From Paraherbaspirillum soli (GTDB lineage Bacteria > Pseudomonadota > Gammaproteobacteria > Burkholderiales > Burkholderiaceae_D), in contig NZ_JBHSMT010000026.1 in NCBI RefSeq assembly GCF_042654985.1, positions 124,001 to 188,000 on the forward strand: a DNA stretch of 64,000 bases, given 5' to 3'. The notes below the pieces were generated by a model that searched no databases, had not been told where the DNA came from, and was given only the letters and a program-made list of their open reading frames with translations. The position numbers were made by a program, and so were the translations under genes. Within the stretch, counting starts at the first letter, position 1. Each line of letters starts with the position of its first letter. Below are positions 32,253 to 41,200 of the stretch, piece by piece.

Positions 32253-33396
32253 ACTGAGAGCCGGGATTGAGGAAGTGACGCCGGCCCAGGCGCTGGCCTT
32301 GCAGGCCCAAGGTGCGGCATTGATCGATGTGCGCGAAGCGGATGAAATCGCGCTGGGCAGTCCGCCCGGCGCTTACCGCCTGGGGCGCGGCTACCTGGAA
32401 CTGCGGATTGAAGATGCGGTGCCGGATTTCGCGCAGCCGCTGGTGACCATGTGCAACGGCGGCGTGCGTTCGCTGTTCGCGGCCGAGGATTTGCGACGGC
32501 TCGGCTACACCCAGCTGTATTCGATGCGCGGCGGCTTTGCGCGTTGGAAAAACGAGGGCCTGCCGTTCGAAATCCCGTCCAGCCTCGACCAGCGTGCACG
32601 CGCACGCTACGCGCGCCATCTGATGATGCCGGAAGTGGGCGAGGCCGGGCAGCTCAAGCTGATCAACAGCAAAGTGTTGTTGATCGGCGCCGGCGGACTG
32701 GGTTCTCCGGCGGCGCTTTACCTGGCCGCCGCCGGCGTCGGCACGCTCGGCATCGTCGATCATGACGTGGTCGACCGCAGCAATTTGCAGCGCCAGATCC
32801 TGCATGCGGAGGCGCGCATCGGCATGCCCAAAGTGGCGTCCGCGCGGCAGTCGCTGGAGGCGCTGAATCCCTCGGTAAAAGTGCAGACTTTCGAGACCCG
32901 GCTCGACAGCAGCAATGTCGAAGAGATTTTCAAAGGCTTCGATCTGATCGTCGATGGCTCGGACAATTTTCCTACCCGCTACCTGGTCAACGATGCCTGC
33001 GTCAAGCTTGGATTGCCCAACGTACACGGCTCGGTATTCCGCTTCGAAGGCCAGGTCACGGTGTTCTGGCCGAAGCATCCGGGACGGCGCGGCCCATGCT
33101 ACCGCTGCCTCTATCCGGAACCGCCGCCGCCTGACCTGGCGCCGTCCTGTGCCGATGCCGGGGTGCTGGGCGTGCTGCCCGGCGTGATCGGCATATTGGA
33201 AGCGGTGGAAGCCATCAAGCTGCTGCTCGGAATCGGCGATCCGCTGGTGGGACGCCTGCTCGCATACGACGCACTGAGAGCCAGCTTTACCGAGTTTGAG
33301 CTGCAACGCGATCCGGCTTGCCGCTATTGCGGCGATGCGGCCAAAGCCATCGAATACGTCGATTACGAACAATTCTGCGCCGGGGTCGCCGCATGA
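32224..33396 (+). CDS. moeB: Rhodanese-ThiF/MoeB sulfur-carrier adenylyltransferase
   Basis: 390 aa two-domain E1-like enzyme. The N-terminal rhodanese domain (about 10-118) has the persulfide loop Cys77 in MCNGGVRS. The ThiF/MoeB domain follows: GAGGLGS nucleotide loop (155-161), DVVDRSNLQRQ, zinc ligands Cys292/Cys295 and Cys366/Cys369, and Cys309 in SCADAGVLG. It would adenylate the carrier C terminus and pass sulfur from the persulfide. In Uba4 and MoeZ the rhodanese is C-terminal; here the order is reversed. Overlaps both neighbours. A role in molybdopterin synthesis is an alternative. Confidence 0.9.
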   Translation: MLAKERRLIELRAGIEEVTPAQALALQAQGAALIDVREADEIALGSPPGAYRLGRGYLELRIEDAVPDFAQPLVTMCNGGVRSLFAAEDLRRLGYTQLYSMRGGFARWKNEGLPFEIPSSLDQRARARYARHLMMPEVGEAGQLKLINSKVLLIGAGGLGSPAALYLAAAGVGTLGIVDHDVVDRSNLQRQILHAEARIGMPKVASARQSLEALNPSVKVQTFETRLDSSNVEEIFKGFDLIVDGSDNFPTRYLVNDACVKLGLPNVHGSVFRFEGQVTVFWPKHPGRRGPCYRCLYPEPPPPDLAPSCADAGVLGVLPGVIGILEAVEAIKLLLGIGDPLVGRLLAYDALRASFTEFELQRDPACRYCGDAAKAIEYVDYEQFCAGVAA

Positions 33397-34364
33397 CGGC
33401 GGCAGCGCCTGCGGCACATGACGCGCACGGACTGCTGGCCGGGATCGGCCATACCCCACTGGTGGAAATTGAACTGGTGCGCCAGGTGGCGCCCGCCACC
33501 CGCCTGTTCGCAAAACTGGAGAGCGTCAATCCCGGCGGCTCGATCAAGGACCGGCCGGTCGCACGCATGCTGTTGCAGGCGATCGCCGCCGGCCGTTTCG
33601 CCGGCGGCAAAAGGCTGCTCGATTCTTCTTCAGGCAATGCCGGGATTTCCTACGCGATGTTGGGTGCCGCGCTCGGCGTCCCGGTTACCATCGTGGTGCC
33701 GGGCAACGCCAGCCAGGAACGGCTGCAGCGCATCAAGGCCTATGGTGCGGAACTGATCATCACCGATCCGATAGAAGGCTACGATTGCGCCGTGCGCACC
33801 GCGCAACGGCTGGCGGTCCAGCAGCCAGCGCGCTATTGGCATTGCGACCAATACAGCAATGCCGACAACTGGAGTGCCCACTACCACCAGACAGCGGTCG
33901 AGATCCTGGCGCAATTGCATATCTGCACCGGCGCAGCGCCCGATGCGTTGGTCGCCGGCGTCGGCACCGGTGGCACGCTGACCGGCGTCGCACGCAGGCT
34001 GCGCGAAGTTCGTCCCGACCTGCATGTGGCGGCAGCGATTCCGGAAACCTTTCCGGGGATCGAGGGCTTGAAGCCGCTCGGCCATCCTGGCGACATCGTG
34101 CCCGCCTTGCTCGATCAGTCGCTGATCGACGAGCGCGTGGCGGTCAGCCTGGAAGAAGCCGTCGCGATGTGCCGGCGGCTGGCATTGTGCGGACTGTTTG
34201 TCGGCCCATCTTCAGGCGCATTTGTCCATGTGGCGTTGAAGCTTGCTGCCAGCGGAAAATATCGCAGCATCGTCACGCTGCTCAGCGATACCGGCGAGCG
34301 CTATGGTTCGACCGATATGTGGAATACGGATTCTGACTGGCGGCGAGACAAAATTTTGACTTGA
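33393..34364 (+). CDS. cysM: Cysteine synthase family PLP enzyme (CysM-like)
   Basis: 323 aa fold-type II PLP enzyme. PLP lysine Lys52 in NPGGSIKDRP, substrate loop SSSGNAG (78-84) and phosphate loop GTGGTLTG (191-198). In the operon with a carrier, E1 and JAMM protease it is best explained as a synthase that accepts sulfur from carrier thiocarboxylate, as in mycobacterial CysM. However, the Arg that selects O-phosphoserine in that enzyme is not evident (its region reads PETFPGIEGLKP), so the amino-acid substrate is open. ATG overlaps the moeB stop. Confidence 0.85.
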   Translation: MTAAAPAAHDAHGLLAGIGHTPLVEIELVRQVAPATRLFAKLESVNPGGSIKDRPVARMLLQAIAAGRFAGGKRLLDSSSGNAGISYAMLGAALGVPVTIVVPGNASQERLQRIKAYGAELIITDPIEGYDCAVRTAQRLAVQQPARYWHCDQYSNADNWSAHYHQTAVEILAQLHICTGAAPDALVAGVGTGGTLTGVARRLREVRPDLHVAAAIPETFPGIEGLKPLGHPGDIVPALLDQSLIDERVAVSLEEAVAMCRRLALCGLFVGPSSGAFVHVALKLAASGKYRSIVTLLSDTGERYGSTDMWNTDSDWRRDKILT

Positions 34365-34426
34365 ATTGATGGAGCGGTCGCAGAATTGCGGAGCGGGGAT
34401 TGGCGGTGCGCAGGTTGGTGAGATCC

Positions 34427-34453
34427 TGGGTCCGCATCGGTCATGCGGACCCA
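34427..34453. terminator. Bidirectional hairpin between convergent cysM and pilU
   Basis: TGGGTCCGCAT pairs perfectly with ATGCGGACCCA around CGGTC: an 11 bp stem between the converging genes. No T-run on either side, so termination would rely on the hairpin alone or on Rho. Confidence 0.55.
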
Positions 34454-34471
34454 AGTAATACGTGGTGCCGG

Positions 34472-35617
34472 TTACAGATCCAGATTGAATTCGGTGAAGG
34501 TGGCGCCTTCAGCTTGTTCCGGCTCTGGCAGCTTTGGTTCCGGGGCCTTTTTCGAGGCTGGAGTGTGATTGTTGATCAGCCAGTACAAATTGCTTGGCGA
34601 ATCCGCGTGAGCCAGCGCTTCTTCCTGCGTGATGAGGCCGTCTTCGATCAACTGCATCAGCGCCTGCTCGAAAGTTTGCGATCCGGGGGCCAGGCTTTTC
34701 TCCATCGCCTCCTTGATCTGACTGATTTTGTCTTCTTCAATCAGTTCGGAAACGTGGCGCGTATTGAGCATGATCTCGACCGCCGGGGTGCGCTCGCCGT
34801 TGACCGTGGTCACCAGCCGCTGCGAGACGATGGCGGCCAAGGTGGAGGCCAGATCTTCCAGCAGCGCCGGACGATTTTCAAGCGGGTAAAAGCTGATCAC
34901 GCGATTCAGCGCGCGGTAGGTATTGTTGGCGTGCAGCGTTGATACCACCAGATGACCGGATTGAGCGTAGGCGAGGGCGGCGGACATGGTTGCCTTGTCG
35001 CGGATTTCGCCGATCAGGATGCAATCCGGAGCTTGCCGCAACGCGTTCTTGAGCGCGCCGTCGAGATCGTCGGTATCGGTGCCGATCTCGCGCTGATTGA
35101 CGATCGAACGGTGATTCTGGAACAGGAATTCGATCGGATCTTCCAGCGTCAGGATGTGGCCGGCCTGGGCCTTGTTGCGATGGTTCAGCATCGACGCGAT
35201 GGTGGTCGATTTGCCGGAACCGGTGGAGCCGACCACCAACAGCAAGCCGCGTTTGCGTCCAATCAGTTCGATCAATGCCGGCGGCAGCCTGAGCGTTTCG
35301 AAAGCCGGAATTTCGATCGGGATATAACGGATCACGGCAGAGATATTGCCGCGCTGGCGGAACGCCGACAGCCGGAAGCTGCCGATGCCGGCAATCGGCA
35401 AGCCGATGTTCAGTTCGTTATTGCGATCCAGCTCCTGCAGCCGTTCGCTCGGCACGACTTCCTGCAGCAGCATCTGGATGGTGTTGGTATCCATGTTTTG
35501 CTGGTTGACCGGAATCATCCGGCCGCCGATCTTCAGGTGAATCGGCGAGCCGGGCGCCAGGAACATGTCGGATGCTTTTTTATCCCGCATCAGGTGAAAC
35601 AAACGATCCATTGCCAT
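34472..35617 (-). CDS. pilU: PilT/PilU-type retraction ATPase
   Basis: 381 aa secretion ATPase of the type IV pilus retraction family: Walker A GSTGSGKSTTIASML (about residues 128-142), Asp box LEDPIEFLF, Walker B DCILIGEIRDKATM and His box SGHLVVSTLHANN. The N-terminal LMRDKKASDMFLAPGSPIHLKI is closer to PilU than PilT. No other pilus gene is near, but an isolated pilU-like gene next to dapD occurs in Burkholderiales. ATG 35617 has AAGGA 7 bp upstream. The C-terminal 35 residues are Pro/Glu-rich. Confidence 0.88.
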   Translation of the reverse strand: MAMDRLFHLMRDKKASDMFLAPGSPIHLKIGGRMIPVNQQNMDTNTIQMLLQEVVPSERLQELDRNNELNIGLPIAGIGSFRLSAFRQRGNISAVIRYIPIEIPAFETLRLPPALIELIGRKRGLLLVVGSTGSGKSTTIASMLNHRNKAQAGHILTLEDPIEFLFQNHRSIVNQREIGTDTDDLDGALKNALRQAPDCILIGEIRDKATMSAALAYAQSGHLVVSTLHANNTYRALNRVISFYPLENRPALLEDLASTLAAIVSQRLVTTVNGERTPAVEIMLNTRHVSELIEEDKISQIKEAMEKSLAPGSQTFEQALMQLIEDGLITQEEALAHADSPSNLYWLINNHTPASKKAPEPKLPEPEQAEGATFTEFNLDL

Positions 35618-35664
35618 CAAATAGTCCTTAGTACGGGAAGAGTCATTTTGTTGAAGGAGGGGGA

Positions 35665-35705
35665 AGTCGCCGCGGTGCGGTGTCTTTTAAACTCTGCTCC
35701 GCAAT
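35665..35705. repeat. Degenerate partial copy of the 54 bp palindromic repeat
   Basis: Contains AAGTCGCCGCGGTGCGG and TTTTAAACTCTGCTCCGCAA, matching the right half of the intact copy at 35742-35795 with several changes. The left arm is not recognisable. It lies between the pilU start and the intact copy. Confidence 0.45.
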
Positions 35706-35741
35706 ACTTTTCATTGCGATTGAAACGTCTTATCTGATCAG

Positions 35742-35795
35742 TTGGGGACAGAGTAATTCGTCGCGCTTCGGCGACTCTTAAACTCTGTCCCGCAA
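35742..35795 (-). repeat. 54 bp palindromic repeat, copy 1
   Basis: Outer arms GGGGACAGAG and CTCTGTCCC, inner stem GTCGC/GCGAC. On the minus strand it is almost identical to copy 2 at 46634-46687. It begins 17 bp after the dapD stop codon (dapD is on the minus strand). Confidence 0.85.
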
Positions 35796-35811
35796 ATAGT
35801 CAAATAGTCAG

Positions 35812-36639
35812 TTAGGCTTCACGCAGCAGTTCGTTGATTCCGGTCTTGGCACGCGTTTTGGCGTCGACCCGTTTCACGATCACGGCGCAATACAGGCTGT
35901 ATTTGCCGTCGGCGGAAGGCAGGCTGCCCGATACCACGACCGAACCGGCAGGCACCCGGCCATAGGTGACTTCGCCGGTGGCGCGGTCATAGATCTTGGT
36001 CGACTGGCCGATGTACACGCCCATCGAAATAACCGAGTTTTCTTCAACGATGACGCCTTCGACGATTTCCGAGCGGGCGCCGATGAAGCAGTTGTCTTCG
36101 ATGATGGTCGGGTTGGCTTGCATCGGTTCCAGTACGCCGCCGATGCCGACGCCGCCGGACAGGTGAACGTTCTTGCCGATTTGTGCGCAAGAGCCGACTG
36201 TCGCCCAGGTGTCGACCATCGAACCTTCATCGACGTAAGCGCCGATGTTGACGTAGGACGGCATCAGCACCACGTTCTTGCCGATGAAGCTGCCGTGCCG
36301 GGCAACTGCCGGTGGCACCACGCGGAAGCCGCCTTTGGCGAAATCTTCGGCGGTGTAATTGGCGAACTTGGTCGGCACCTTGTCGTAAAACTGCATGTTG
36401 TCGCCGGCCGGCATCGGCAGGTTGTCTTCCAGCCGGAACGACAGCAGCACGGCTTTCTTGACCCATTGATTGACGACCCAGTTGCCGTCTGTTTTTTGCG
36501 CTACGCGCAAGGTGCCTTGATTCAGTTCGGCGATGACTTTGGCGACCGCTTCGCGGACATCGGCTGGTGCGGTCTTGGGGGCAAAGTCGGCGCGCTGTTC
36601 CCAGGCCTGGTCGATAAATTCTTGCAGAGATTGCGTCAT
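35812..36639 (-). CDS. dapD: 2,3,4,5-tetrahydropyridine-2,6-dicarboxylate N-succinyltransferase
   Basis: Succinylates tetrahydrodipicolinate in the succinylase route to diaminopimelate. 275 aa (E. coli 274), left-handed beta-helix hexapeptide-repeat enzyme. Almost identical blocks to E. coli: VLMPSYVNIGAYVDEG, VDTWATVGSCAQIGKN and YGRVPAGSVVVSG. ATG 36639 matches the family start; an in-frame TTG 15 bp upstream has no ribosome site. Same strand as dapC upstream and dapE further downstream. Confidence 0.97.
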   Translation of the reverse strand: MTQSLQEFIDQAWEQRADFAPKTAPADVREAVAKVIAELNQGTLRVAQKTDGNWVVNQWVKKAVLLSFRLEDNLPMPAGDNMQFYDKVPTKFANYTAEDFAKGGFRVVPPAVARHGSFIGKNVVLMPSYVNIGAYVDEGSMVDTWATVGSCAQIGKNVHLSGGVGIGGVLEPMQANPTIIEDNCFIGARSEIVEGVIVEENSVISMGVYIGQSTKIYDRATGEVTYGRVPAGSVVVSGSLPSADGKYSLYCAVIVKRVDAKTRAKTGINELLREA

Positions 36640-36673
36640 GATGTGTCGATTCAAAAAATAAGATTAAAAAAGC

Positions 36674-36720
36674 AAAAGCGTCATTCATGACGATCAGGGC
36701 AGTGGCGCTGCATCGTCATG
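36674..36720 (-). terminator. Possible terminator between dapC and dapD
   Basis: CATGACGAT (36686-36694) and ATCGTCATG (36712-36720) are perfect inverted arms. On the minus strand they are followed by a T-rich stretch (GCTTTTGCTTTTTT). The loop is long (17 bases), so efficiency is uncertain. It may set dapD apart from dapC. Confidence 0.4.
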
Positions 36721-36739
36721 GTGAAAGATGAATAGGCTC

Positions 36740-37942
36740 TTATAGGCCGCGGCAAAACTCAACTATTCGATGTGCGGCTTCCAGGCATTCATCCACCTCG
36801 GCGACTAGCGCCATGCGTATCCGCTGCTGGCCCGGATTGCTGCCATGCGCATCGCGCGCTAAATAGCTGCCGGGCAATACGGTGACATTATATTCGGCAT
36901 ACAGGCGCTTGGCGAAGTCGATATCCGAGATCGATGCCAGTTTGTCCACCTTGGCCCACAGATAGAAACCGGCATCCGGCAACGCAACGTCCAGCACCTG
37001 CTGCAGCACCGGCGTCACTTGTGCGAATTTGGCGATGTATTTTGCGCGGTTTTCGACCACGTGCGTCTCATCGTTCCAGGCGGCGATTGATGCCGCTTGC
37101 ACCGGTGGGCTCATGGCGCCGCCGTGATAGGTGCGGTACAACAGGAATTTTTTCAGGATGGCGGCGTCGCCGGCGACAAAGCCGGAGCGCATGCCCGGCA
37201 CGTTGGAGCGCTTCGACAGGCTGGAAAAGGCGATCAGGCGTGGATAGCCATCGCGTCCCAGCTTGTGGGCCGCCTCCAGCCCTCCCAGCGGCGCTTCGCT
37301 CTTGAAGTAGATCTCGGAATAACATTCGTCGGCGGCAATCACGAAACCATGACGATCCGATAACGCGAACAATTCTTTCCAGTCGTCCAGCGACAGCACT
37401 GCACCGGTCGGATTTCCCGGCGAGCAGACATACAGCAATTTGACTCTCGGCCAGATATCCGCCGGCACGCTGCGGTAGGCGGGGGCAAAGTTGCGCTCGG
37501 GATCCGAGTTGACAAAATACGGGTTGGCGCCCGCCAGGTAAGCCGCGCCTTCATAGATTTGATAGAAGGGATTGGGGCACATCACCAGCGCATCGGACTG
37601 GGCTGGATCGACTATCGTTTGCGCCAAGGCAAATAGCGCTTCGCGCGAACCGTTGACCGGCAGGATCTGGCTGGCCGGATTCAGCGGCGGCAAGTTGTAG
37701 CGCCGCTCCAGCCAGCCAGCAATAGCGGCCCGTAGCGGCTCCGTACCGATGGTGCTGGGGTAGCTGGCCAGGCCGTTCAGGTTGTCGGCCAGCGCGTGCT
37801 GGATAAAGGCTGGAGTAGGGTGTTTGGGCTCGCCGATGCCGAGACTGATCGGCGTGTATGCCGGATTCGGCGTGACGTCGGAAAACAACGCCCGCAGTTT
37901 TTCAAATGGATACGGTTGCAACCGGTCTAGTAAGGGATTCAC
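36740..37942 (-). CDS. dapC: Succinyldiaminopimelate transaminase
   Basis: PLP aminotransferase (class I/II), 400 aa, making succinyl-diaminopimelate from its keto precursor. PLP lysine in FSSLSKRSNVPGMRSG; also YVCSPGNPTGAV and the C-terminal RIRMALVAEVDECLEAA. The conserved N terminus NPLLDRLQPYPFEKLRALF begins right after a GTG codon at 37942. I chose that as start by family length; an ATG 72 bp upstream is in frame without a better ribosome site. Divergent from smc. Confidence 0.9.
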   Translation of the reverse strand: MNPLLDRLQPYPFEKLRALFSDVTPNPAYTPISLGIGEPKHPTPAFIQHALADNLNGLASYPSTIGTEPLRAAIAGWLERRYNLPPLNPASQILPVNGSREALFALAQTIVDPAQSDALVMCPNPFYQIYEGAAYLAGANPYFVNSDPERNFAPAYRSVPADIWPRVKLLYVCSPGNPTGAVLSLDDWKELFALSDRHGFVIAADECYSEIYFKSEAPLGGLEAAHKLGRDGYPRLIAFSSLSKRSNVPGMRSGFVAGDAAILKKFLLYRTYHGGAMSPPVQAASIAAWNDETHVVENRAKYIAKFAQVTPVLQQVLDVALPDAGFYLWAKVDKLASISDIDFAKRLYAEYNVTVLPGSYLARDAHGSNPGQQRIRMALVAEVDECLEAAHRIVEFCRGL

Positions 37943-38207
37943 GTGGGTAATTAATGGCAGATGAATAACAGCAGATGAGGTGAGGTCGAATGCGAAGATT
38001 TTTGCTGTTTGCATTATATACAGAAGTAAGGCCGGCCCGGCTGGAATGCGTGCCGGGAACTGTTGCCGGAGCGTCGCTATTCAGATCGTATGAGCCTGGG
38101 GCTGAATGTTATGATGTCGCCCTCCAGCGAGGTTTTTTCTCGTTTTTCATGTAGTTAAGTTTGGCGGCTGTATCGGCGCCGACTTTGATAAAAAAACTGA
38201 CGATAAC

Positions 38208-41200
38208 GTGCGTTTAACTTCCATTAAATTATCGGGATTCAAGTCGTTCGTCGATCCCACCAATTTTCAGGTGCCTGGCCAGCTGGTCGGCGTCGTGGGT
38301 CCCAATGGTTGCGGCAAGTCCAACATCATCGACGCCGTGCGCTGGGTCCTGGGCGAATCCAAGGCTTCCGAGTTGCGCGGCGAGTCGATGCAGGACGTCA
38401 TTTTCAACGGCTCCAGCTTCCGCAAGCCGGCCGGCCGCTCGTCGGTGGAACTGGTGTTCGATAACTCCGCGGGCAAGGCTGCCGGGCAGTGGGGGCAATA
38501 CGCCGAAATCGCCGTCAAGCGCACGCTGACGCGCGACGGTACGTCGACTTATTACATCAATAACCAGGCGGTGCGCCGGCGCGACATCCAGGATATTTTC
38601 CTGGGCACCGGGCTCGGCCCGCGCGCCTACGCGATCATCGGCCAGGGCATGATTTCGCGGATCATTGAAGCCCGTCCCGAAGAGTTGCGGATTTTCCTGG
38701 AAGAGGCTGCCGGCGTATCGAAATACAAGGAGCGCCGCCGCGAAACCGAAAACCGCCTGAACGACACGCGCGAAAACCTGGTGCGGGTGGAAGACATCCT
38801 GCGCGAACTGAACAGCAACCTGGAAAAGCTGCAGAGCCAGGCGGCGGTCGCCAAGAAGTTTCACGAGATGCAAGCCGACCAGGACGAAAAGCAAAAGCTG
38901 CTGTGGCTGTTGCGCAAGAACGAAGCGCAGGCGGAGCAGGAGAAATTTTTCCGCGAAATCGAAAAAGCGCAAACCGATCTGGAAGAACAGACCGCCAAGC
39001 TGCGGCATGTCGAAACCGAACTCGAACATATGCGCCAGGCGCATTACGCGGCCGGCGACCGCATGCATCAGGCGCAAGGGCATCTTTACCAGACTAACTC
39101 GGAAATCGGCAGCCTGGAAGCGCAAATCAAGTTTGTGATCGAATCGCGCAACCGTCTGCAATCGCAACTGAACTCACTGACCGCGCAGCGCGATCAATGG
39201 CAGCGCCAGGGCACGCAGCATCAGGACGATTTGATGGAAGCGGAGATCCATCTGGAAGAATTGGCGGCACGGGTCGAACAATCGCAGGAGGCGTCGCAGC
39301 AGCAGAGCGATCGGCTGCCGGCATTGGAACAAAGCTGGCGCGAAGCGCAATTGAAAAGCACCGAGTCGCGCGCCAAGATCATGCAGATCCAGCAGCAGAT
39401 CGAACTGGAATCGACGCACCAGCGCAACGCTTCAAACATACTGAATGGATTGACCGGCCGCCGCGAGCGTCTGTCGCAAGAAAAGAATGGCCTGAACCTG
39501 CCGGATAACGCGCATCTGACCAATCTCAGAATGCAGCTGGAAGAAAAGCAGGCCGGACTGGAAGAAGTCTGCATGCAGCTGGAAGAGGTGCAGGAGCAGC
39601 AACCACGACTGGAAGAAGAACGCCGCAGCGCGCAGCAACAAGTCAACAGCGAAACCGCCAGCAATGCGCAGCTGGAAGCGCGCCTGACGGCCCTCAAGCA
39701 ATTGCAGGAAAGCGTGCAGTCCGAAGGCAAAGTACAGCCCTGGCTGCAAAAACATGAACTGGCCGGCTTGCCGCGTCTGTGGCAAAAGCTGCATATCGCC
39801 CAGGGCTGGGAGACGGCGCTGGAATCGGTATTGCGCGAGCGTACTTCGGCGCTCGAAATGTCCAATCTGGATTGGGCCAAGGCCTTCTTCAACGATGCGC
39901 CGCCGGCCAAGCTGGCATTGTTTACCCCGAACGCTATCGCTCCGGCCAGCGGCAATGGCGCTGCTGCCGGCCTTAAACCATTCCTTAATTTATTGCAGCT
40001 GAATGATCCCGGCTTGCGCGCGCTGATGCAGGACTGGCTGCACAACGTCTACGCTGCCGACGACACTGTCAGCGCGTTTGCCGAGCGCAGCAAACTGCCG
40101 CTAGGCGCCTGCTTCGTCACCCGTCAGGGACACGTGATCAGCAACAGCAGCGTGCGCTTTTATGCCTCGGATTCGGAGCAGGACGGCATGCTGGCGCGGC
40201 AGCAGGAAATCGAAAACATCACCAAGCAGTTGCGCGCCCAGCAAATGCTGGCCGACGAAGCGCGCTCGCGCTCGGTGCGCGCCGAAGCGGCATTGTCGCA
40301 GGCGACCCAGCGCTTGCAGGAGCTGCGCCAGCGCCACAATGGCTTGACCCAGGCAGTGCATGGCTTGCAAATCGACGTGATGAAATTGTCCGAGCTGCAG
40401 GAACGCTTTAATCAACGCAGTTCGCAGATTTCCTCCGATCTGGCCGAAATTGCGGCGCAGGAAGGCGAGCAGCAACAAATCAAGATGGAGTCGGAAGCCA
40501 AGTTCGAGCAACTCGACGCCGAGTTGGCCGATCTGCAGGAACAGCATGAAGACGGTCAAACCGACTATCTGAATAAAGAGCAGCAACTGAACGATGGCCG
40601 TCAGCGCTTGCGCGAGATGGAGCGGGCTGCGCAGGAAGCCGGGTTTGCCGAAAAGTCGCATCGCAACAAGATCGACGAATTGAAGCGCAGCATCGCCACC
40701 GCGCTGGAGCAGGCATTGCAATTGTTTGCCAGCATGCAGCAGGGCCATCAGGAGTTGGAAAGCCTGGATGATCAGGCGGCGCAAGCCGGTTTGCAGGATT
40801 TGCTGGACAAGCGCGCCGGCCAGGAACGCGCGCTGGCGGACAGCCGCCACGAGCTGGATCAAGTCTCGCAAAACCTGCGGCAGCATGAAGAGACCCGGAT
40901 GCAAGCCGAGCGCAGCCTGCAGCCGCAGCGCGATCGCATCATGGAACTGCAACTGAAAGAACAGGCCGCGCGCTTGAACCAGGAACAGTTCGCGCAGCAA
41001 TTGCTGGATGCGCAAGCCGACGAGGCTGCGCTGGGCGAGAAGCTGACTGCCGACTTGCGGCCATCTTATTTGCAAGGCGAAGTGACCCGCCTCAACAACG
41101 CGATTGCGGCGCTGGGCGCGGTCAATCTGGCGGCGCTCGATGAGCTGGCGCAAGCATCAGAGCGCAAGAATTTCCTGGATGCGCAAAATGCCGACCTGAC

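Noticed and set aside
32227..33513. Long minus-strand open frame (428 codons) opposite the rhodanese-MoeB gene
   Set aside because: Antisense shadow of a gene with intact active-site motifs; composition and lack of motifs argue against coding.
35641..35811. CRISPR-like repeats near pilU and dapD
   Set aside because: Only one full and one decayed copy of a palindromic repeat, without regular spacers; the other copies are more than 10 kb away.
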